Positions 25,229 to 31,442 of a stretch of 64,000 nucleotides of DNA are shown here, piece after piece; position 1 is the stretch's first letter, and the number at the start of each line of letters is the position of its first letter. Source of the stretch: Streptomyces sp. NBC_00341. GTDB taxonomy: Bacteria > Actinomycetota > Actinomycetes > Streptomycetales > Streptomycetaceae. The notes under the pieces were generated by a model. It searched no databases, had not been told where the DNA came from, and was given only the letters and a program-made list of their open reading frames with translations. The position numbers were made by a program, and so were the translations under genes. Where the stretch lies: positions 806,001 to 870,000 of the forward strand of contig NZ_CP108002.1 in NCBI RefSeq assembly GCF_041435055.1. The letters are read 5' to 3'.

Positions 25229-26332
25229 GTGAACAACATCGGGGCGCAGCCAGTGGATGTCGTGGTGGTGGGTGCCGGGCAGGCGGGTCTGTCCGCCGCC
25301 TACCACCTGCGCCGTACGGGCCTGGAGCCGGACCGCGATTTCGTGGTGCTCGACCACGCCCCGCGCCCGGGTGGCGCCTGGCAGTTCCGCTGGCCGTCGC
25401 TGACGTACGGCAAGGTGCACGGCATGCACGCGCTGCCCGGCATGGAGCTGACCGGCGCCGATGACAGCAGGCCCTCCTCCGAGGTGATCGGGGAGTACTT
25501 CGACTCGTACGAGCGCGCCTTCGGTCTCCGGGTGCACCGGCCGGTGGAGGTGAGCGCGGTGCGCGAGGGCGACGGCGGGCGGCTGCTCGTGGAGACCTCC
25601 GAGGGGACGTACGCGACGCGCGCGCTGATCAACGCGACGGGGACCTGGGACCGGCCGTTCTGGCCGCGCTACCCGGGCCAGGACACCTTCCGGGGCCGCC
25701 AGCTGCACACGGCGAACTATCCGGGGCCCGCCGAGTTCGCCGGACTGCGGGTCGTCGTGGTGGGCGGCGGGGCCTCCGGTACCCAGCACCTGATGGAGAT
25801 CGCCGAGGTGGCCGCGGACACCCACTGGGTGACGCGTCGGCCGCCGGTCTTCCGCGAGGGCCCGTTCGACGCGGACCGGGGACGGGCAGCGGTCGCCATG
25901 GTGGCGGACCGGGTGCGGCGCGGGCTGCCGCCGCAGAGCGTGGTGAGCGTGACCGGGCTGCCGGTCACCGACGCCGTCCGGCGCGCCCGCGAGTCGGGGG
26001 TGCTCGACCGCCTGCCGATGTTCGACCGGATCACTCCGGACGGTGTCGCCTGGGACGACGGCCACACCGTCGAGGCGGATGTGATCCTCTGGGCGACCGG
26101 ATTCCGGCCCGCCGTCGACCACCTCGCCCCGCTGAGGCTGCGCGAGCCGGGCGGCGGCATCCGGGTCGAGGGGACCCAGGCGGTACGCGACGAGCGCGTC
26201 CAGCTCGTCGGCTACGGTCCGTCCGCCAGCACGATCGGCGCCAACCGGGCGGGGCGGGCCGCCGCACGGGCGGTCGGACGGCTGCTGGAGCGCACCGGGC
26301 CGGCCGCCGAACCTGCGGAGTCCGCGGCGTGA
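25229..26332 (+). CDS. Flavin-containing monooxygenase-like oxidoreductase (CzcO type)
   Basis: A 367-residue enzyme with an FAD-binding Rossmann motif VVVGAGQAGLSAAYHL (~12-27) and a second nucleotide-binding motif VVVVGGGASGTQHLMEI (~174-190) for NAD(P)H, plus RALINATGTWDRP and VILWATGFRPAVDHL, the ATG motif of the CzcO/YpdA-like group. It starts at GTG 25229 with a weak site (GGTAGAAG) and lies 52 nt after ssuD, so it may be read through from the ssu operon. Possible roles are oxidation of sulfur- or nitrogen-containing substrates. A supply of reduced flavin to SsuD is conceivable but not shown. Confidence 0.8.
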   Translation: MNNIGAQPVDVVVVGAGQAGLSAAYHLRRTGLEPDRDFVVLDHAPRPGGAWQFRWPSLTYGKVHGMHALPGMELTGADDSRPSSEVIGEYFDSYERAFGLRVHRPVEVSAVREGDGGRLLVETSEGTYATRALINATGTWDRPFWPRYPGQDTFRGRQLHTANYPGPAEFAGLRVVVVGGGASGTQHLMEIAEVAADTHWVTRRPPVFREGPFDADRGRAAVAMVADRVRRGLPPQSVVSVTGLPVTDAVRRARESGVLDRLPMFDRITPDGVAWDDGHTVEADVILWATGFRPAVDHLAPLRLREPGGGIRVEGTQAVRDERVQLVGYGPSASTIGANRAGRAAARAVGRLLERTGPAAEPAESAA

Positions 26333-26402
26333 ATGAACCCGCCGCACCACGGAGGAGAGCTTGAGCGCTCCCCCCGCACCACGGCGGAGACCCGGATGCG
26401 GC

Positions 26403-27242
26403 TCAGCCGCCGCGGCGGTTGCGGTTGAACTCCGCGACGTTGCGCTGCTGCTCCGCGTAGTCGGCGGTGAAACGGGTGTCGCCCGGCGCGACGGTGACGA
26501 AGTAGAGCCAGGGGCCCGGCGTGGGGCTGACCGCGGCGACCATCGCCTGCTCCCCAGGATTGCCGATGGGGGTCGGCGGCAGCCCCTTGCGCTCATAACT
26601 GTTGTACGGGCTGTCGATCTTCGTGTCGCCCGTGGTGGTGTCCAGGGTGCTGCGGTTCAGCGCGTAGTTGAGCGTGGAGTCCATCTGGAGCGGCATGTCA
26701 CGCGCGAGCCGGTTGTGCACGACCCGGGCCACCTTGCCCATGTCCGGCTCGGTGTCCGCCTCCGCCTGCACGATGCTGGCGAGCGTCACCGTCTGGTAGA
26801 CCGTGACGCCGTTGCGCTGCGCCCCGGCCGTGATGTGGTCCGCGCCGAACCGCTTGGCCGCGGTGTCCACCATGTAGCGCAGCAGGCTCTCCGGGGTCGT
26901 GCCGGAGGTGACGGGGTACGTCGCCGGGAAGAGGTAGCCCTCGGGGTTGCCCTTCGCCGCCGCCGGGAGGGGCAGGTCGGCCGTGGCGACAGCCTTCTCC
27001 GTGGTGCCGGACGGCTCATCGAGCACCTTGTCCACGGCCGCGTACACCTGAGAGGCCCGCCACCCCTCGGGGACCAGGAGCGAACGGGTCCGCTCGGTTG
27101 ACTGCTCCCGCGTCAGCAACGGTACGAGCACGGCGGCGGCCACCACGAGGACGAGCACGGCGCCGACGAGCAGCGCCAGCCGGCCGCGCCGGGTCGGGCG
27201 GAGCTTGCGAGGGGGCGGGGTGTCCGGGGACTCGTTCACCAT
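26403..27242 (-). CDS. MltG/YceG-like endolytic transglycosylase paralogue
   Basis: A 279-residue membrane-anchored protein with a short charged N-terminus, one membrane segment (~22-42) and a YceG domain outside the cell. The predicted catalytic Glu is residue 161 in ASIVQAEAD. Other MltG hallmarks are EGYLFPATYPV, VVHNRLARDMPLQMDSTLNYAL, SPYNSYERKGLPPTPIGNPG and YFVTVAPGDTRF. MltG cuts nascent peptidoglycan strands. The usual streptomycete MltG is far longer and sits beside aroE/ruvX-type genes; this copy is short and isolated, so it looks like a specialised paralogue. It is convergent with the flavin monooxygenase. Confidence 0.87.
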   Translation of the reverse strand: MVNESPDTPPPRKLRPTRRGRLALLVGAVLVLVVAAAVLVPLLTREQSTERTRSLLVPEGWRASQVYAAVDKVLDEPSGTTEKAVATADLPLPAAAKGNPEGYLFPATYPVTSGTTPESLLRYMVDTAAKRFGADHITAGAQRNGVTVYQTVTLASIVQAEADTEPDMGKVARVVHNRLARDMPLQMDSTLNYALNRSTLDTTTGDTKIDSPYNSYERKGLPPTPIGNPGEQAMVAAVSPTPGPWLYFVTVAPGDTRFTADYAEQQRNVAEFNRNRRGG

Positions 27243-27338
27243 GCGGGCACGCTATCCCGCACCCGTCCGCTCCTTGGGCACCCCGCCTCCGGCGACACGC
27301 GCCCCGCTCCTCAACGTGCAGCACCGGAGGCGAACGTA

Positions 27339-27360
27339 CGAACAGGGGATCGGGTGTTCG
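27339..27360. promoter_or_regulatory. Dyad upstream of the 19-aa peptide gene
   Basis: CGAACA (27339-27344) and TGTTCG (27355-27360) form a 6-bp inverted repeat with a 10-nt spacer, 136 nt upstream of the peptide ATG and 97 nt upstream of the divergent mltG-like start. It could be an operator; the spacing does not match a LexA box. Confidence 0.35.
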
Positions 27361-27495
27361 CTGGAACGCGTGGTCGTATCGGTATTCGTTGCTCAGCTGC
27401 CGTGCGGCACATGATGATTACAGGGCGCAAGCGACGGGCTGCAGACCGCGACTGTGCTGTCCCGGAGAATCACCATGCACAAGGAGAAACACCAG

Positions 27496-27555
27496 ATGAA
27501 CTTCCTCACCAACCTGCTGGCCGGTGTCGTCCACTTCGTGGGTTGGCTCATCTGA
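27496..27555 (+). CDS. 19-residue hydrophobic peptide
   Basis: ATG 27496 to TGA 27553 encodes MNFLTNLLAGVVHFVGWLI. A strong ribosome site (AAGGAG) lies 9 nt upstream, and a near-perfect 15-bp terminator stem begins 15 nt after the stop. An in-frame ATG at 27475 would add seven polar residues (MHKEKHQ), but the ribosome site lies inside that extension and favours 27496. The peptide has no charge except its single His, carries one Asn, one Trp and three Phe/His-like aromatics, and would form a single membrane helix. Such peptides can be type I toxins, membrane-protein regulators or secreted surface peptides; I do not recognise this one. Confidence 0.6.
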   Translation: MNFLTNLLAGVVHFVGWLI

Positions 27556-27569
27556 CCAAGGCTCGATCA

Positions 27570-27607
27570 GGCGCCGCCGCTCCCCGTCCCACGGGAGCGG
27601 CGGCGCC
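27570..27607. terminator. Strong terminator between peptide gene and monooxygenase
   Basis: Bases 27570-27584 pair perfectly with 27593-27607 (15-bp stem, 8-nt loop). It ends the short plus-strand peptide transcript and can also end the minus-strand monooxygenase transcript (stop at 27633). Confidence 0.85.
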
Positions 27608-27632
27608 GTCGTGTGGGGTCCCGGGCCGGGGT

Positions 27633-28775
27633 TCACCCTGCGGCGAACGAGGTGAACATGTCCACGAGCGGCTGCGGCGCCCGGTCATTGAAGATCATTT
27701 CCAGGCCCTCGGCGGACTCCTGGGCGCTCTTCGCGCTGCGCACGAAGAGGGGTTCCTCGTAGGCGGTCAGCGCCGCTTCGATGTCTCCCGGGTGAGCCGC
27801 GAGCGCCAGGCCCAGATCTGCGCCGTCGATCATGGCGAGGTTGGCGCCTTCGCCCGCGAAGGGCGACATCAGGTGTGCGGCGTCACCGAGCAGGGTGACG
27901 CCCGGAGTGCGCTTCCAGTGGTGCCCTGCGGGAAGCGCGTGGATGAGGCGCGGCACCAGCGGGCCGTCGGCGTCGGTGATCAGCCGCCGGAGGCCGGGCG
28001 CCCAGTCCGCGAAGCGCTGGGCGATGGCGGCCTTGGAGGCTTCGGCGTCGGTGAAGTCGATCGCCGACAGCCCGTCCTCGGCGGCGCGCAGCCCGGCGTA
28101 GACGTGAAGGCTGCCGTCGGATTCGCTGTGTGCGAGGAGTCCCTTGTTGTCACCGAGCGCGAAGAACATCCCGCCGCCGATGAGCTCGGCGCACTCGGGA
28201 TGGTCGGCATCGGCCTCGAAGAGGTCCATTTCCACGAAGGAGACGCCGGTGTAGGCGGGGACGGCATCGGAGAGCAGCGGACGGATGCGGGACCAGGCTC
28301 CGTCCGCCCCGACGAGCAGTCCGGCCGTGAAGGAAGTGCCGTCCGCGAGCGCCACCTCGTGCTGCCCGTCGGCGGTGGGCGCGGCGCCGGTGATCCTGCT
28401 GCCCCAGCGCACGGTGCCCTCGGGCAGCGAGTCGAGCAGCAGATCGCGGAGGTCTCCTCGGTCGATCTCGGGACGGTCACCCGAACCGTCGTCCGCCTCC
28501 TCATGCAGCACCCGGGCGCGCTTGTCCAGGACCCGCATGGCTTCGCCGCCGGGATGGACCTTCTCCCGGAACAGCTCGTGCAGGCCGGCGGCGCGCAGGG
28601 CCGCCTGGCCGGAATCCTCGTGGATGTCGAGCATGCCGCCCTGGGTACGGGCGCTCCGGTCGGCCTCCAGGTCGAAGACCGCCGCCTCGATCCCGTTCAC
28701 ATGCAGTACGCGGGCGAGCGTGAGGCCGCCGAGGCCGGCGCCGATGATCGCGATGGGGTGGCGCACGGTGCTCAT
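27633..28775 (-). CDS. FAD-dependent monooxygenase (TetX/PHBH-like)
   Basis: A 380-residue class A flavin monooxygenase. FAD-binding GxGxxG lies in AIIGAGLGGLTLARVL (~9-24), with EIDRGDLRDLLLDSLPEG (~107-124), GADGAWSRIR and the C-terminal DG motif LLGDAAHLMSPFAGEGANLA (~290-309). These fit TetX-like monooxygenases, which inactivate tetracyclines or hydroxylate aromatics using NADPH. I chose ATG 28775 because GGAGG lies 7 nt upstream; longer in-frame starts cross the operator. Two tandem palindromes about 100 nt upstream suggest control by a TetR-type repressor, but no such gene is next to it. Substrate is unknown. Confidence 0.85.
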   Translation of the reverse strand: MSTVRHPIAIIGAGLGGLTLARVLHVNGIEAAVFDLEADRSARTQGGMLDIHEDSGQAALRAAGLHELFREKVHPGGEAMRVLDKRARVLHEEADDGSGDRPEIDRGDLRDLLLDSLPEGTVRWGSRITGAAPTADGQHEVALADGTSFTAGLLVGADGAWSRIRPLLSDAVPAYTGVSFVEMDLFEADADHPECAELIGGGMFFALGDNKGLLAHSESDGSLHVYAGLRAAEDGLSAIDFTDAEASKAAIAQRFADWAPGLRRLITDADGPLVPRLIHALPAGHHWKRTPGVTLLGDAAHLMSPFAGEGANLAMIDGADLGLALAAHPGDIEAALTAYEEPLFVRSAKSAQESAEGLEMIFNDRAPQPLVDMFTSFAAG

Positions 28776-28872
28776 GGTGGTACCTCCGGCTCGTCGGAAA
28801 TGCCGGCCGCAGGATTCCCGGAGGGCCGGCGCCCTCGGCAGCGACAGAACAGCCAGGGCACATCCCACCATA

Positions 28873-28902
28873 ACGAACGCGTTCGTAACGAACAAGTTCG
28901 TT
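28873..28902. promoter_or_regulatory. Two tandem palindromic operators
   Basis: ACGAAC-GC-GTTCGT (28873-28886) and AACGAAC-AA-GTTCGTT (28887-28902) are adjacent perfect palindromes with centres 15 bp apart, about 1.5 helical turns. They lie 98 nt upstream of the monooxygenase start and just 3' of the ABC exporter stop (28930). The architecture fits cooperative TetR-family binding. Confidence 0.65.
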
Positions 28903-28929
28903 CGCGCGCTCGGCGTGTCCGGCGGCCCG

Positions 28930-30735
28930 TCAGCCCGCCGCCGGGGCGAGCTGGGTGTCCCTGCGGACGAGAGCCGCATAGCGACCGCCCTGGTCGAGCA
29001 GTTCCTCGTGACTGCCGCGCTCGGCGGTCCGCCCTCCGTCCAGAACGACGATCTGGTCCGCGTCGCGCACGGTGGACAGCCGGTGCGCGATGGTGAGGGT
29101 GGTGCGCCCGGCGGAGAGCGCGTCGATCGCCTCCTGCACGGCGAATTCGGTACGGGTGTCGAGGGCGCTCGTCGCCTCGTCGAGGATCAGCACCGGCGGG
29201 TCGCGCAGGATCGTGCGGGCGATGGCCAGGCGCTGCTTCTCGCCACCGGAGAACCGGTAGCCGCGTTCACCGACCAGGGTGTCGTAGCCGTCGGGCAGCG
29301 ACGCGATGTGGTCATGGATCTGTGCCGCGCGGGCAGCCGCCTCGATCTCGTCATCGGTGGCGTCCGGCTTGGCGAAGCGCAGGTTCTCCGCGACCGAGGC
29401 GTGGAAGAGGTACGTCTCCTGGGAGACCACCCCGATGGCCCTGGCGAGGGTGTCGAAGTCCAGATCCCGTACGTCGACGCCGTCGAGCGTGACCCGTCCG
29501 CCGGATACGTCGTACAGCCGGGGCACCAGGTAGCTGAGAGTGGACTTGCCGGAGCCGGTGGGGCCCACGACGGCCAGGCTGCCGCCGGCGGGCACGGCCA
29601 CGTCGACGCCGCTGAGCGTGGGCGCGCCCTTCTCGTCGTAGCTGAAGTCGACGTTCTCGAAGCGGATCTCGCCGCGGATCTTCTCCAGCCGGACCGGGTT
29701 CTCCGGCTCCGTGATGTCGACCGTGAGGTCGAGGTATTCGAAGATCCGCTGGAAGAGCGCGAGGGACGTCTGCATCTGCACGCCGGTGGAGAGCAGGCTC
29801 ACGGCGGGCCGGAACAGGCCCTGCTGGAGAGAGACGAAGGCGACGAGCGTGCCGATGGAGACGGCGGGTCCGCTGGACTGGAGGGTGATGCCCGCCGCCC
29901 AGTAGATGACGGCCGGCATGGCGGCCATGACGATGCCGATCGTCGACATCCGCCAGCGTCCGGCCATGCTGGAGCGCACTTCGAGGTCGACCAGCCGCTC
30001 GGACTCCTCGGTGAAGCCCTTGGTGAGCGAATCGGAGCGGCCCATCGTGCGGCCGAGCAGGATGCCGCTGACGGAGAGCGATTCGGTGACGGTGGCCGCC
30101 ATGGCGGCCATCTGCTTCTGCCGTTGGGTGGTGATCCTCTTGCGCTCGCGGCCGACCCGGCGGCTGATCCAGACGAAGACCGGCAGCAGGAGCAGCGAGA
30201 CGATGGTCAGCCGCCAGTCGAGCGCGATCATGGCGACGACGGTGGCGATGACCGCGGTGAGGTTGGAGACCAGCGAGGTCGCCGTCGAGGTGACGGTGGC
30301 CTGCATGCCTCCGATGTCGTTGGCGATCCGGGACTGGACCTCGCCCGTGCGGGTCTTGGTGAAGAAGGCGAGCGGCATCCGCTGGAGCTGGGTGTAGACC
30401 GCGGTGCGCAGATCGTGCATCACACGCTGGCCCACAGTGGTGGAGATGAGGGTCTGCAGCACACCGAAGACGCTGTTCATCACGGCGGTGAGGATCATGC
30501 CGAGCGCGAGCAGCGACAGGAGTCCGGTCCGCCCCTGCGGAATGGCGGTGTCGAGGATCTCGCGCAGCAGGAACGGCGAGGCGACCGACACCAGCGACGA
30601 GGCGCCGACGAGCAGTCCGACCACCGCGAGGCGGCCGCGGTACGGATGGAAGAGGCGGAGGATGCGGCGCAGTTCGGCGGGTGGCTGCTCGGCATCCGGG
30701 GGCGGGGGTGTCCACGTGGGTTCGTCGGGTTTCAT
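28930..30735 (-). CDS. ABC multidrug exporter (transmembrane plus ATPase)
   Basis: A 601-residue half transporter: six membrane segments in residues ~35-320 (type IV exporter fold) followed by one NBD. Walker A is GPTGSGKST (~390-398), the signature LSGGEKQ-like segment reads YRFSGGEKQRLAIARTI, and Walker B is LILDEATSALD, with the switch His in TIAHRLSTVRD. All catalytic residues are intact, so it should work as a homodimeric exporter of drugs or lipids. It is divergent to a MarR-type gene and separated from it by 221 nt with a dyad, the usual arrangement for MarR-repressed efflux pumps. Confidence 0.92.
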   Translation of the reverse strand: MKPDEPTWTPPPPDAEQPPAELRRILRLFHPYRGRLAVVGLLVGASSLVSVASPFLLREILDTAIPQGRTGLLSLLALGMILTAVMNSVFGVLQTLISTTVGQRVMHDLRTAVYTQLQRMPLAFFTKTRTGEVQSRIANDIGGMQATVTSTATSLVSNLTAVIATVVAMIALDWRLTIVSLLLLPVFVWISRRVGRERKRITTQRQKQMAAMAATVTESLSVSGILLGRTMGRSDSLTKGFTEESERLVDLEVRSSMAGRWRMSTIGIVMAAMPAVIYWAAGITLQSSGPAVSIGTLVAFVSLQQGLFRPAVSLLSTGVQMQTSLALFQRIFEYLDLTVDITEPENPVRLEKIRGEIRFENVDFSYDEKGAPTLSGVDVAVPAGGSLAVVGPTGSGKSTLSYLVPRLYDVSGGRVTLDGVDVRDLDFDTLARAIGVVSQETYLFHASVAENLRFAKPDATDDEIEAAARAAQIHDHIASLPDGYDTLVGERGYRFSGGEKQRLAIARTILRDPPVLILDEATSALDTRTEFAVQEAIDALSAGRTTLTIAHRLSTVRDADQIVVLDGGRTAERGSHEELLDQGGRYAALVRRDTQLAPAAG

Positions 30736-30906
30736 GGGCTCCTTCGTCAGGCGTGCGGCAACAGGGAGAGGAGGGCTGCGACCGCCTGCGACGCCGTGCG
30801 CGTCAGCGGTCCGGGGCGGTCCGGGTCGGCGGCCCGTACGGATCTACGGCCTGCCGGGATTTCCGGGATTGACGGCCCTGAGCAGTCCAGCAGATAGGAG
30901 CATAGC

Positions 30907-30931
30907 TCATTGTTACCTCTACTCACAATGA
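30907..30931. promoter_or_regulatory. Candidate MarR operator
   Basis: TCATTGT (30907-30913) and ACAATGA (30925-30931) are a perfect 7-bp inverted repeat with an 11-nt spacer, 25 nt before the MarR start, in the divergent region shared with the ABC exporter. Confidence 0.5.
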
Positions 30932-30956
30932 ACAGGGTCCTGATATTGTTCCTCCT

Positions 30957-31400
30957 ATGGATTCCCCCGACCCCGACGGCCTGCTCGCCGAACAGCTGCT
31001 GCGGCTGACCCGCAGGCTCCAGCGCATTCAGAGCCGTCAGCTGGAGCCGGCCGGCATCACTCCCGCGCAGTTCCGGCTGCTGCGCACCGTCGCCCAGTAC
31101 GACCGTGCGCCACGGATGGCGGATCTCGCGCAGCGCCTCGATGTGGTCCCGCGCGCCGTCACCACCCTGGTGGACGGCCTGGAGGCCAGCGGCCGGGTGC
31201 GTCGGGTCCCCGATCCGGACAGCCGCAGGGTCGTCCGGATCGAGATCACCGACGAGGGCACCGCCACGCTCCGCTCGCTGCGCAACGGGCGCCGGGCGGC
31301 CGCAGAGGAGATCCTGGCTCCATTGACCGCCGATCAGCGTGACGTGCTCGGCGGCCTGCTGACCGCTCTGGTCGACGGAATGCCGGAGCGCCGCTGCTGA
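30957..31400 (+). CDS. MarR family transcriptional regulator
   Basis: A 147-residue winged-helix protein: N-terminal helix LLAEQLLRLTRRLQRIQ, then ITPAQFRLLRTVAQ, the recognition region MADLAQRLDVVPRAVTTLVDGLEASGRV (~52-79) and a wing with DSRRVVRIEITDEG. The C-terminal helices would form the dimer. It is divergent to the ABC exporter and likely represses it and itself through the dyad at 30907-30931. It ends 42 nt before the next gene on the same strand (the D-lactate dehydrogenase-like enzyme), so read-through is possible. Start ATG 30957 has a TCCTCCT-flanked weak site. Confidence 0.88.
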   Translation: MDSPDPDGLLAEQLLRLTRRLQRIQSRQLEPAGITPAQFRLLRTVAQYDRAPRMADLAQRLDVVPRAVTTLVDGLEASGRVRRVPDPDSRRVVRIEITDEGTATLRSLRNGRRAAAEEILAPLTADQRDVLGGLLTALVDGMPERRC

Positions 31401-31442
31401 CCGGGGGCGAAGCACCCCACCGAGCCGCCGAGGGGACCTCGA

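Noticed and set aside
27345..27354. LexA box reading of the CGAACA/TGTTCG dyad upstream of the 19-aa peptide
   Set aside because: The arms fit, but the 10-nt spacer does not match the 4-nt spacing of actinobacterial SOS boxes; kept only as a generic dyad.
28285..30897. 870-codon plus-strand frame over the monooxygenase and ABC exporter
   Set aside because: Antisense to two confirmed genes; Asp/Arg/Gly/His-rich shadow composition.
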